Program-made: the position numbers and the translations under genes | Source: Angomonas deanei | Lineage: Eukaryota; Euglenozoa; Kinetoplastea; Trypanosomatida; Trypanosomatidae | DNA: 64,000 bases | Direction: 5' to 3' | Assembly (NCBI GenBank): GCA_903995115.1 | Contig: LR877153.1 | Coordinates: 558,001-622,000, forward strand | Shown: positions 9,183 to 19,191 of the stretch, piece after piece | Numbering within the stretch: position 1 is the stretch's first letter | How the letters are laid out: each line of letters opens with the position of its first letter | Notes under the pieces: generated by a model | Databases searched by the model: none | What the model saw: the letters and a program-made list of their open reading frames with translations, nothing else | What the model was told of the DNA's origin: nothing

Positions 9183-9871
9183 GAACACACTATTATTATT
9201 TTCTTTTTTTTTTTACTTTCCTGTTTTCTTTATTTGCTTTCAACATGCGTGGTAGAAAAAAAAAAGAAAGAAGTGTGTAGGAAAAAAATGCAATAATAAC
9301 CATACCGCAATAACAATAATCACCACAAAAAGGAACGAGATGACCGATTGTAATGACGCAATCATTCACTCGCATCACTTTTTTTTTTTTTTTGTTTATT
9401 ATTTTATTTTCATTTTTTTTTTAAAATCAGTAAAATGATTGTCTACTTTTTTTATTTTTTCCTTTTTAGGGTTACAGTAATATGCTTTTCTTGTTTTCAC
9501 TTTTTTTTCTTTTGGAAAGGGTAATTTATTTTCTCTTTTCCTCCATTTTTACTTGTCATTATCACGATATCCTGACCACAGAAAACAGGGCAGAACGCTA
9601 GAAAAAAAAAAAGGAAAAGGTAAACAACCTGGTAAAAAAAAAAAGAAAAACAATAGTACAATGGTATACATGCATGTCAGCTATTGGCTATTTTTCTTTT
9701 ACTTTGACATACATACATAAATTCTTTTTTTTTTTTGGTTTTGGTTGTTCTCTACGGAAAAATAAAAAACCCATCCTACCTGGGCAAACGAAACCAAAGT
9801 ACACTATACCATATATTTTTAACAAATATACGAAATGAAAACGAGTACGACTGGACACTTCTACAGGTGCA
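9183..9871. other. Intergenic spacer, AT-rich with long T tracts
   Basis: Nearly 700 bp without a supportable gene. It holds several runs of 9-15 T on the plus strand (A on the coding strand) and short A/G tracts. It should contain the 3' UTR and polyadenylation region of the pinin-like gene's downstream side and the 3' end of the small acylated-protein transcript. No tRNA or hairpin stood out. Confidence 0.5.
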
Positions 9872-10289
9872 TTAGTTGTCCTCGTCCTCGCTGTCATCGC
9901 GGTACCATTCGTCCTTCTCCGGGTCATACCACATCTCGTTGGTGGGGTCGTAGAACTGGCAGCTAGGCGGGTGGTAGTAGAGATTCTCGCGGTTGGAGTA
10001 GTAGTAGGGGGTACCGTTCCGTCTTGATCCACTCTCCCTTGGGCAGCACCACGGGGTTGCCGTCCTCGTCCACGTCGCCGCTACGGGCGGGGCGCTTGGG
10101 GGCGGCGGTGGAGGCGGTATCCATGTGGTCCTCCTGTGCTCGACCAGCCGGGGCCTCTACCTCCTTGCGGGGCTCCTCCTTCTTCTCCGCGGCGGGGGCC
10201 TGCTCTACGGGCGGCTGGGCGGTGGTGGGGTCATCCTTCTTGTCGTTCTTCTTGTCCTTTGTCTTATCCTTCGATCCTCCGCAACCCAT
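9872..10289 (-). CDS. Small dually acylated protein with OCRE-like tail, one frame break
   Basis: The protein starts MGCGGSKDKTK. The Gly2 and Cys3 context predicts N-myristoylation plus palmitoylation, as in kinetoplastid flagellar-membrane proteins. The middle is Lys/Pro/Glu/Ala-rich and disordered. From about residue 85 an aromatic octamer repeat begins after GEWIKTER. Two consecutive units read SCQFYDPT and NEMWYDPE. The 8-residue spacing with paired aromatics and D-P is that of the OCRE domain (AGGF1, RBM5/10). The repeat lies in the +1 frame relative to the N-terminus. A C5 run on the coding strand (10007-10011) is the likely break, and reading C4 joins the halves without a gap. The open 0 frame otherwise ends in a non-conserved Leu/Pro tail. 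Joined length is about 139 residues. Function is unknown; membrane anchoring is inferred. Confidence 0.7.
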
Positions 10290-10550
10290 TTTGTGAGATG
10301 TAAATACGCGTTCTTAACGGATAAATAGGAAAAAAAAAAATGTGTTTTATTATATATAAATATATTCACGAGTGGAAATATATAAATATATGAGAGACCT
10401 TTTTTTTACTAGGAAACAACTTGTGTGATAGGGAAAGGAGGTAGAGAGGTAGAGCTCACTTTTCAACCAAACATATCACAATAAATAAAACCAAAATCAA
10501 AAAAATAATAACGAACCATAATGCAGTTCCGTATAGTCTTGTAAACCCTT

Positions 10551-11828
10551 TCATGGTGTCTGCTGATACAGGTTCCGGTACATTTCCCTACGATAAGGGT
10601 CCACGGTGACCAAATGGGACTGCAAACTAGCGATGACCCCGTCGAGCCCTTCCGCCCCCTCGAGCACCTCTGGCAGGAGCGCCACATACCGCTGCAGTCG
10701 CTGGCCATCCTTACTATCACCCGCCTGGACGGTCTGCCGCAGCTGAAGGATTTCATTTAAGAGAAAGTAGTAGGGCAGGAAGCACTCCTTATCCTCCTGC
10801 AGCGCCTTCTGCTCTCGTATGAGGTTCACCGTGGCCTGCACGAAGGCATCCCTAATATCGCCGTGGCACTGATGAAGGAGGGCGGTGGACTCGTCGTCGT
10901 CGGTGTGCAGGGAGGACTGACTGGCGTAGTAGGACAGGAACCCTTCCTCGAACTGGCGGAAGAGCTCGAAGCAAAACCCGGCGTAGCACCAAGAGGCCTG
11001 ATCGTTGGGGTCGCAGAAGATGGACTGCAGTAGGTATTTGAAATCGTCCGAGATGACCCGCCACAGGGAAGGGATCACTTCCTCCTTATCGGTTTGTGTG
11101 CTGCTGCCCCGTCGGGCGAGGGCCTTCCGGACAATATACCCACGCTGATGCCAGGCACTGTAGTTGGAGAAGTTGGACTGAATTTTCTCCACGGTAAAGG
11201 AAAGTTCCGCCTCCTCATCTGGTAGGAAGAAACCAGTCAGTGGTGGCGCTGTTTCATTTTCTTTATTACACTTTTCCCGAATCTCGTTTGCCTTCTCCAG
11301 CTGCAGGAGCGCCCACCGTCGATAGTTCCAGGAGTGGAAGTTACGGGCGTCTAACTCTAACAGCAGACGACAGTTTTCCTTTTCCTTCTCCAGGGCGGTG
11401 AGGAGCGCGGCGAGGGCGGTGGCGTCCTCCTCCGCTACCTTCATCCATTGGTCCACGACCCAGTGGCGGTAGGAGAAGGCCCCATACACCTTGAAGTCCC
11501 GCTTCAGGATGGACGTGTTCAACCGCAACTCGGACTGCAGCAAGGATACTTTCTTTTCCGCCGCGTCCTCCCCCTGCAGGGCCTGAAATATTTGCTCAAT
11601 CACCTGTCGTCTATAATTGTATAAACTGTAGAATTCGGGCACCTGGTAGAGCAGCTCGTTCATCTTTTCTAACTGATCCTCCCTCCCTTCCCCTGGGTTG
11701 GCCTTGTACTGGGTGTACTCCTCCAAGGTGAGACGGTACTGAGTGCCAATCTTCTCGTACTCTTTTCGCTTCCGTTCCACCTCGACGGGGTCCTCTTCTT
11801 TTTTATTCCGCTTTTTTTGATCGTGCAT
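10551..11828 (-). CDS. RabGGTA: Rab geranylgeranyltransferase alpha subunit
   Basis: A 425-residue protein with the protein prenyltransferase alpha repeats. Matching units are LNTSILKRDFKVYGAFSYRH, DARNFHSWNYRRWALLQ, SNFSNYSAWHQRGYIV and DPNDQASWCYAGFCF, each with the invariant Trp/Tyr-Arg pattern. The N-terminus LTLEEYTQYKANPGE and YSLYNYRRQ fit the family. With the beta subunit and Rab escort protein it attaches geranylgeranyl groups to Rab GTPase C-terminal cysteines. The Ig-like and LRR domains of animal RabGGTA are absent, as in yeast Bet4. Farnesyl/GGT-I alpha is the alternative; insert length and overall pattern favour RabGGT. Confidence 0.85.
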   Translation of the reverse strand: MHDQKKRNKKEEDPVEVERKRKEYEKIGTQYRLTLEEYTQYKANPGEGREDQLEKMNELLYQVPEFYSLYNYRRQVIEQIFQALQGEDAAEKKVSLLQSELRLNTSILKRDFKVYGAFSYRHWVVDQWMKVAEEDATALAALLTALEKEKENCRLLLELDARNFHSWNYRRWALLQLEKANEIREKCNKENETAPPLTGFFLPDEEAELSFTVEKIQSNFSNYSAWHQRGYIVRKALARRGSSTQTDKEEVIPSLWRVISDDFKYLLQSIFCDPNDQASWCYAGFCFELFRQFEEGFLSYYASQSSLHTDDDESTALLHQCHGDIRDAFVQATVNLIREQKALQEDKECFLPYYFLLNEILQLRQTVQAGDSKDGQRLQRYVALLPEVLEGAEGLDGVIASLQSHLVTVDPYRREMYRNLYQQTP

Positions 11829-12603
11829 TTTTGTATTTTTTTTTTTTTTTTGCTGTGCTTTACTGACAGTGGGAGAGAGAGAGGGAGGAAAGTATTTACT
11901 ACGGGAAAAACAACAACAACACCTCTATTCCTTTTTATGGTTCTGCTCTTATTGGAAGGTAAAAAGCTTTTTTCTTTTCGTTTTATTCTTCTCAACGATA
12001 TTAGGAATATAAACACGCTAATGCTACTACTTTGCGAATCGAAGAAAAGTTCAAAAAGAATACAGCGCGATGCAAAACTGTTCGTTCTTCTTTGAGTAGT
12101 TATACTAGGTCATTTTTTTTTTTTTCCTGCTTTCTCTTTTTCCTAGATGTTTTTTTCGTCGTTACATACATATACCTTGATTGGCACGATGAGTGAATGC
12201 TTGCAGATCTTACTAAAAAATATATTACATTCTCTTTTTCGGCTTTTAGTCTGATTAGGGTTTCAATGAACATTTTACTAAACAGAACTTTGTAAAAAAA
12301 AAAAAAATGAAAGAAACGCACAAACACAACAAAACACAGGAACATCAAGTGTCAGCAAATTGAAATTTCTCATCCGAAGAGGAACAAAAACACAACAACA
12401 GGCACCACCAACCGCTACGTAAGATCGTACCGTCGCATCACAAAACCATTTTTCGCTTTTTAATTTATTTATTTTCCAGAGGAGGTCGGAGAGTGGACGG
12501 GACGCCTTCACACAAACGTTTGTAAGGACGTGTGTGCCTGGGGTAAAAGGATAATAGAAGGATTCAACATAGGTTGCTTTTTTTTTTTTCCCCCTTTCTT
12601 TCT
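11829..12603. other. Intergenic spacer
   Basis: About 775 bp, AT-rich, with T16-type runs near 11838 and 12113 and an A15-type run near 12294. Short open frames here are rich in Phe/Lys/Ser and look like chance. No RNA gene recognised. Confidence 0.5.
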
Positions 12604-14661
12604 TTATGATTGTTCCGTTTGCGGGCGCGAGATGACCATCACTTGGTTAAACGGTGCGTCGTTGTCTTCGCTCACTTCATCCATGTAGGCAAGCCAAATA
12701 CGACAGCGGAACGCTCGGTGCAACTTGCGCTGCATACGCCGGAAGTCCACAAACACATCTCTCGAGGGTCGTGTGACGTACAAGGTCAGCTTCGTCTTGT
12801 TCATTTGGTACTCGCAGTCCACCAGCTCCACCTTGGCCAACTCCTCGCTCCGTCGTATGCGCACCTGCACATTCTCGGCGGGAGACTTCTCCTTATCGTC
12901 GTCGTTGTGCTCTGCCGCATCGTTCAGAAGGGATCTACAGTTTCCCTCCAAAAATTTGCTAAAGATTTCCAACGCCGACGTCAACGTCTCCTTCTCTTCC
13001 TCCCGCTGCTCCTTGAGGCGCTGCTTCTCCCCGTCGTCCGCCTGACGGATCACCCACGGCCACTCCTTCACCCGTAGCACGATGGACTGTAGCTGCTCCC
13101 GCCTACCCTCCTCATCTGCCGCCACCGCCTTCTCCGCCTCTTCCTCCTTGTCACGGAGGACATCCGCGGCGGTCTTGACGTACCGGTGCGTAAGGTTCTC
13201 CCCAGTCTGGTGGCCGAGGTCCTCCTTCAGCGACTCCATCGTCTCCTTGGAGGAGGTGATCTCCTTGAACCGCTGGAGCAGGATGCAGTCCTTGATCATC
13301 TGCGTTACCGGGATGAACCCTGTCACCGTCCCCACTCCCTCGCCTCGGTCTCCTTCCACCAGCACCACGCTGCCAATGGGGGTCTCGCTCTCATCCAGGG
13401 CGGAGGCATACCGGTGCCCTTCATGCTTTCCTTTGACAATGACAAAGTGCTTGATGGGCATCGTGTGGTCTGCCCGAAGACCGGCGGGTTGCTCTCCCGC
13501 GGCGGACGAACTCGTCTCTCGTGCACCATCGTGCGCCTCGCGGCCGTTGGTTGGCTTACTCTTGTTCTTATTGTTGGCGCCGTTATCCTTTCTGTCCGTG
13601 GAGGGTGCCGCGCTGGCCGTCTCTTGACGAGTGTTCTGTCGCTGCTGGTTCTGAGGGTGCGGACCGACATTACCGCCCTTATTATTATTGTTATTATTGA
13701 GGTTGTGCCACTGTTGTTGCTGCTGCTGCTGTTGTTGGAAGTAATACGGGTTCATCATGGTAGGCGGCACTACTTGTTGCATATACGGCACATACTGCTG
13801 TTGCTGCTGCTGCGGATAGCCGTACCCAGCGGTCGGTTGGCCCTGCCAGTACATATTGTTACGGTAGTCCATCGGCATCCTAGGATCAAAATAGTTGGGC
13901 CCAGCGTTGTTGGGCGCCCTATTTAAAATATTATGACTGTTCGCATGATGATTGTTATTGTTATTAGGGTTGTTCTGATTACGATCGTTCGGCCTAGCTG
14001 CGTAACCGTGCACGGCAGGGAGCTGTTGTACATCGTTGCCCGCCGTGTTACCGGAATGGGGATGCGACAGTGCTGGGGGGATGCCAACAAAGTCTCCCTT
14101 ACGAGCCACCCCTTGCGACGTACTGTTGTTGCCGTGGATGGAGGCGGTGGAGACGTTGAGCGAGTTGGTTCGCACTTTCTGCTTCACGCTGACGGTGATG
14201 GTCTCATTCGAATGCACATCGGTCGTCACTATTATCGACTTGTCCGCGGAGGCCCCCAACGGATCGGTGTTAAAGTTAAACTTCAGGTTACTGTTGCTGG
14301 TGCTCATGCGACGACCCGTCGTCGAATGGTTATTGCTGCTGCTAATCAACATGTTCGCCTCTTGCGACAGCGAGTATGGGTTATGGATGAGTTGACTACC
14401 CGACCGAGCCATGATTTGAGAGGAGCTGCGATTGTTATCGAATAAACTACCATTACTGACGTAGTTGGCGTCCTCGTCGGCCCCGAAAGTGGTAAAGAGG
14501 GATGTAATCTTGGTCGTGTCCTCTGGGTTGTTGGTGAGGTTGCCTTTCATGTCGGGGCGGCCGGACTTGCCCTCCGTTTCCAGCAGTGCTGCACCGTAGG
14601 GGTTGTTGCACCGCCGGTCCTCCATCGACCTAGACTCCTCCGTGTTGTGAGGAAGACTCAT
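12604..14661 (-). CDS. PSP1-domain RNA-binding protein, Asn/Gln-rich
   Basis: A 685-residue protein. The C-terminal third is a PSP1 domain: HFVIVKGKHEGHRYAS, IGSVVLVEGDRGEGVGTVTG and later KLTLYVTRPSRDVFVDFRRM, ending RIWLAYMDE. In kinetoplastids this domain marks cycling-sequence-binding proteins that bind mRNA UTR elements of S-phase genes and are cell-cycle phosphorylated; the same role is plausible here but inferred. The N-terminal two-thirds are low complexity, with Asn runs, two Gln runs (about residues 305-340) and many Ser/Thr, typical of RNP-granule proteins. A charged helical insert splits the PSP1 domain. I prefer ATG 14661 (MSLPHNTEE); the in-frame upstream extension is translated poly-A. 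Confidence 0.8.
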   Translation of the reverse strand: MSLPHNTEESRSMEDRRCNNPYGAALLETEGKSGRPDMKGNLTNNPEDTTKITSLFTTFGADEDANYVSNGSLFDNNRSSSQIMARSGSQLIHNPYSLSQEANMLISSSNNHSTTGRRMSTSNSNLKFNFNTDPLGASADKSIIVTTDVHSNETITVSVKQKVRTNSLNVSTASIHGNNSTSQGVARKGDFVGIPPALSHPHSGNTAGNDVQQLPAVHGYAARPNDRNQNNPNNNNNHHANSHNILNRAPNNAGPNYFDPRMPMDYRNNMYWQGQPTAGYGYPQQQQQQYVPYMQQVVPPTMMNPYYFQQQQQQQQQWHNLNNNNNNKGGNVGPHPQNQQRQNTRQETASAAPSTDRKDNGANNKNKSKPTNGREAHDGARETSSSAAGEQPAGLRADHTMPIKHFVIVKGKHEGHRYASALDESETPIGSVVLVEGDRGEGVGTVTGFIPVTQMIKDCILLQRFKEITSSKETMESLKEDLGHQTGENLTHRYVKTAADVLRDKEEEAEKAVAADEEGRREQLQSIVLRVKEWPWVIRQADDGEKQRLKEQREEEKETLTSALEIFSKFLEGNCRSLLNDAAEHNDDDKEKSPAENVQVRIRRSEELAKVELVDCEYQMNKTKLTLYVTRPSRDVFVDFRRMQRKLHRAFRCRIWLAYMDEVSEDNDAPFNQVMVISRPQTEQS

Positions 14662-15054
14662 GTGTATGTACGGATGTTCGTATGAATAAATATAGGGATA
14701 GAAAAATGATGTTTTTTTTTTTTTTTTCCTTTTCTCTCTTTTATAAATCAAAGTAGCTCACGTAATCTTCTTGTAAGTGTGTTCCTATCAAACTACTACA
14801 AAAGAAGAAAAAGAAAAAGACGGGGAGGGAAAGGAGTACTATATTGGGAAAAAGACGAGAAGGGAATCCCCTTATTTACATTGGTACCTCCAAAAAGTCC
14901 CTCGCTCTTGTTAATATATATATATATATATATATACAATACCAACGGAAGAAAACAGTACAAGCTCAATGTAGAAGTTTTCTCACATTTTTCTTTTTTT
15001 TCCCTTTTTTACGGATGCTCATATAGTCACATTTTTTTTTATACAATTTATTCG
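14662..15054. other. Intergenic spacer with (TA)n microsatellite
   Basis: About 390 bp between the Ca-ATPase stop and the PSP1 gene. It contains a T17-type run near 14710 and a (TA)n tract at 14914-14936. No gene is supportable. Confidence 0.6.
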
Positions 15055-18000
15055 CTAATGCTTCACTTTCGGCAACAGCCTCGCCACCAAGTGAAATACA
15101 GGGGTGAAGCAGCCCAGTCGGTTCCCACCTCTTCCCTTCCCCCAGTAGTACCACCGGCTGCCCGCCCCCACCGCCAGACTGAGACTACCAATGAGGATAC
15201 ACAGCACCCACTGGGAGAAGGACAACGGCACGGTGGACATGAACTTACCGCCGCACTGGACAATGAAGACCTGCAGGACGGCGATCCCAGTCACAATGAC
15301 ACACAATACTTTACTATCGCGCCAATTGTCAAAAAAGTGCTCATTCTCATTCAACAGACGGGCGTTGAGAAAGTTGAACACCTGCAGCCACACAAATACG
15401 TTAAAGACGATGCAAATGTGCTCCTCACTAAAGTACACAACCCCACTTGGGGCGTTTTTATCGGTGGTGGGCTGGCTGGTGGGAAAGATGCGATAGCCAA
15501 AGCTCAACAGACCCAGCTGGACGATGAGCTGGAAGGAGCTCTGGACGGCCACCTGGAACCACATGCTAGGGATAATAATAGGGGTGTCTTTCTTTTCTGG
15601 CGGGCGTGACAGCAACACCTTCTCGCACGGCAGCTCCGTGGCTAGTGCCAGGGCGGCGAGGGTGTCCATGATGAGGTTGAGCCACAGCAGCTGCACCGGC
15701 TTCAGGGGCGATATGTTCTGCGCGCTGATCAACGCCCCGGAGAAGGCGACAATGCAGGCGGCAAGGTTGACGGTGAGCTGAAACTGCAGAAACTTGCGAA
15801 TGTTATCCTTCACGTTTCGACCCCACACGGTGGCCTTCACCATACCGAGGAAACTATTGTTGAGCAGCACAATATCGGACGACTGCTTCGCCACGTCGCT
15901 ACCGGCGTTCATGGCAAATCCTACGTCACTCAACTTCAGGGCAGGGGCGTCGTTGGTGCCGTCGCCCGTCATGGCGACCACCGCCTGCGCGTCGTACTGC
16001 CTCAGCAGGGTGACCACTCGCTTCTTGTCGAGTGGGGTCGCCCGGGCCAGCACACGCAGATGGGGGATATACCGTGCCAGCAGTTCCTGGTCCGAGAGGG
16101 CGCGGAAGGTGGGACCCTCCAGCACGTAGCCTCTCGACATGAGATCGGTGGGGCTGACGGCGTCTCGGCTGGCGTCATCAAAAACGCACCACCGCATCGT
16201 CGGAGGAGCGATCTGTTCTCAACAGACCACAACGCTGGGCAATGTTCACGGCGGTGAGAGGGGCGTCACCAGTAATCATCATCACCCGGATACCAGCCCG
16301 CATGCAGGCCTCCACCGCTCCTGGCACTTCCGGTCGTATACTCTCCTCCACACCAACCACGCCCAGCAAGCAGAACCCTCTCTCCAGCGGCTTGTGGGGC
16401 ATCTCCGCGGAGGTGGCGTCAAAGTCGACGTAACCACAGCAAATGGTACGCAGCCCTTGCAAATTGTAGTTGGTCATGGCCTCTTCATAACGGAAGCGTG
16501 CCTCCTGCGAGAGGGACTCGATCGTCCCGCGCTCGGTCAAGTAGGCGACGCTGTTGGCCAACACCACCTCTGCCGCCCCGCTGATGAACTGACGCACAAT
16601 GTACTTGCCGCTCCCTTGACGACTGTTGGGATCCCCCACCGCCAGGCGGACGAGGGTGACGCTCTGCTTGCTTTGGGAGCTAAAAGGGAAGCGTTTGCAG
16701 TTGGTGGAATCGCGTAAAGTGAGCAGCACTCGTTCTTGCGTGTTGGCAAAAGACTGATTAGAGGTGACAATCTGCCGTGTGAGCTCCAGCAGCGCCTCCC
16801 CCGTCTTGTTCTTGGCGCGACCGGACTCGGGGTCAATCGCGTTCGCCACGATGCAGTCTAACAGTAGTTGCACGGCCTCTGGTGGGAACGGAAGTACCAC
16901 GGCGGTTTGCTGATCTAGCGAGTAGGACTGGCTGCCGGTGAACAGCCTGGCGAGGCGCATGTTGGGCAAGGTGAGGGTACCGGTCTTGTCCACGCATAGT
17001 ATCGTGGCCCCGCCCATCGTCTCGCAGGCGGCCAAGTGACGCACGAGGTTACCGTCCTTCAGCATGCGTCGCATACTATACGCTAACGACACCGTCACGG
17101 ACAGAGGAAGTCCCTCTGGAACGGCCACCACCACAATGGCAATCGCGGTAGTCAAGTTCTCAAAGAGCTTCATGGCATAGAACTTGTACTCGGTGGCAAA
17201 CAGTAGCATAAACACCTCCTTGATCAACAACACCACAAAAGTGAAGACAGCAGCAATGAGGCCAAACTTCCCAATAATGTCCGCCAGCGTGGCCAGCTTT
17301 TCCTGCAGTGGGGTGTCACTCTTCTCGGAGGACTGTATTGTCATGGCAATCTCCCCCGCGAAGGAATGCTCTCCCACCGCGCACACCACCGCCACCCCTT
17401 CCGCCGAGCCGTCCAAGACGCAGGAGCCGCTGATCAGAAATAAGTCTGCCTCCCCATTCACCGCTCCATTCCCGGAGACAGTGAGAGGGTTCTTGTAGAT
17501 CTCCTCATTCTCCCCGGTGGCGGAACTTTCGTCCATGATGACGGGTCCGAAACTGGAAAGGAGAAGTCCGTCAAACGTCAACTGCATGCCGGCCGAGACC
17601 TGCACCACATCCCCTACCACCAGCTCCGTGCTAGGGATCTCAAAGGTTTGGTACTGGTTGTCGTGGTAGCGCCACACAATTAGTGGTTTACGACTGGCAT
17701 CCTCTGTTTGGGACACCTTCGCGAACTGCTCCTGCTTCTTGTAGTCATTGAAGGCGTTGATGCCGCTGACAATAAACACGGAAATGAAGATGGCGGCGCC
17801 CTCAATCCACCCCGTCGAGAGGTCCACCTTGCCGGTTCGGTAGTCCGGGGTGGTCATCCCCAGCACAATGGACAACAGCGCCGCCCCAATGAGTATTTGA
17901 ATCACCTTATCATCCTTGATGGATTCTACCAAAAAAGTGCCAAATGGTTTCACGCGGCGGGGGCGGCAGTGCGTTCGACCCGTACCGCACCTGACGCTGT

Positions 18001-18167
18001 CGTATCGTGTTGGTGGCGATCCCTAACTGCTGTCGTGTCTCCACCTGCCCCAGCACATCTAGCTCTCGTAAAATACCGTCGACCCCACCTCTTTCAAACA
18101 CAGAACTAAGCTTCTTGTGTCCAATGATCTCGGCGTAGCTACCCGATGCGGTGTTCGAGTTGAACAT
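15055..18167 (-). CDS. P-type IIB calcium-transporting ATPase (PMCA/PMC1-like), two frame breaks
   Basis: Pumps Ca2+ out of the cytosol across the plasma or acidocalcisome membrane. All P-ATPase marks are present: DESSATGENEEIYKN (actuator; canonical TGES reads TGEN), VVAVPEGLPLSVT (Ca-site helix 4), CVDKTGTLTLPN (phosphorylated Asp near residue 395), MMITGDAPLTAVN, and AMTGDGTNDAPALKLSDVGF. Six C-terminal membrane segments follow. The gene is read in three frames. The first join is at a T6 on the coding strand (17931-17936), linking LPPPPRETIWHFF to VESIKDDKV. The second is at a T5 (16180-16184), giving VRFDDASRDAV. Joined length is about 1036 residues. The tail after the last membrane segment is only about 25 residues, shorter than the usual calmodulin-binding tail. 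Confidence 0.93.
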
Positions 18168-18517
18168 CTAATTATACGCCCGTACTAAGAAACTAATACT
18201 CTTCTGCAAAAACAAACAAAAAAAATACTTGCACAACGAAAATCAAGAAAAAAAGAGATTTTGTTTTTGTCGAAATTAGAGATTCTTTTGTTAAACATGT
18301 GGTGCCATTCAACGGGAGCTTGTCTTTTTCGTTTTACATTCAAGATATACATCGACAAAAAACAAAAACGAAGATGAGTTCATGTTTACTTCATAATTAG
18401 TTTTCTTTGGTTAGAATAAGTGTGTTTTATTAATTTTTTTTTTTTAAATTATTTCCCCACACACACTCTCTGCGTCTCAGCGCTTACAGAAATAATACGC
18501 GAAGATACAAAGGGTGG
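18168..18517. other. Intergenic spacer
   Basis: About 350 bp, AT-rich, with short A and T runs. Nothing recognised. Confidence 0.5.
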
Positions 18518-18937
18518 TTAAGGGTAAAGGCTGAAGTAGTGGGAGAGACCACCGAGCAGCACGCGGACGCTCTTCGCTGGGGGAGGGCAGTGAAGGGTCT
18601 TGCTGTGCACTTCAATAAACTCGCGGGCGGCGAGGTCGTCAAGGTCGGGACTTTCTACGGAAACAAATACAATGAGCGCGTTGGGGCTCTTCTGCACCAA
18701 CGTGTGGAACCGCTCGACCAACTCCGCGTAGGGGAGCTCCTGGAAGGGTTGGTTGATACTGCCGGCAATGTTCTTCTTTTTGAACTCCTCCGCCGAGCGC
18801 ACGTCGACGACTAGGAGCGGGGCGTCAGGGGCGCCTAGCTGGGCAATAAGGGTGTGAAGGTCCTCGGCGTTCACCTCCTCCGGCTGCGGGGTGAGCTGGA
18901 GCGCTTCCGCACTGAGGGACATTCTCTTTCCGGCCAT
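18518..18937 (-). CDS. Rhodanese-like domain protein, apparently catalytically dead
   Basis: A 139-residue single-domain protein with the rhodanese/Cdc25 fold. LLVVDVRSAEEFKKKNIAGS is the CH2A-type motif with the substrate-strand Asp and the G-S-x-N turn (SINQPF). The strand NALIVFVSVESPDLDD leads into the active-site loop, but the expected Cys followed by the C-x5-R loop is missing (SVESPD in its place). LGGLSHY near the end matches the usual 'L.GG...W'. Single-domain forms act as sulfurtransferases, arsenate reductases or Cdc25 phosphatases. Without the Cys this one is more likely a binding module. Start at ATG 18937 (MAGKRMS), since the upstream in-frame extension is Tyr/Ile low complexity. 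Confidence 0.75.
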   Translation of the reverse strand: MAGKRMSLSAEALQLTPQPEEVNAEDLHTLIAQLGAPDAPLLVVDVRSAEEFKKKNIAGSINQPFQELPYAELVERFHTLVQKSPNALIVFVSVESPDLDDLAAREFIEVHSKTLHCPPPAKSVRVLLGGLSHYFSLYP

Positions 18938-19191
18938 GTTTGAATGAATAATATAATAGTAATAATAATAATAAATACTACGATAGAATAAAAAGGGAAC
19001 AAGGGATAGATAGAGAGTACACACGTCACACATCACTGAAACGAATCACGCAAAAGGAAATCATAGAACCCGCCGCCATTCTTTTAGCATAGTTGTGATA
19101 AAGCAAGTTATTCATTTTAGAAAAAAATATGACGCAATACCAACCCAAACATTCTCTCACACACACATATACACGGTAACGATAAACCGAG

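Noticed and set aside
9200-9760. Long T tracts as transcription terminators
   Set aside because: Similar runs occur in nearly every spacer of an apparently polycistronic cluster; on the coding strand they are A tracts and fit UTR composition.
17910-18167. Treating the split genes as containing introns
   Set aside because: The two frames overlap or abut at every site and all residues are accounted for, so there is nothing to splice out; no GT-AG pair fits.
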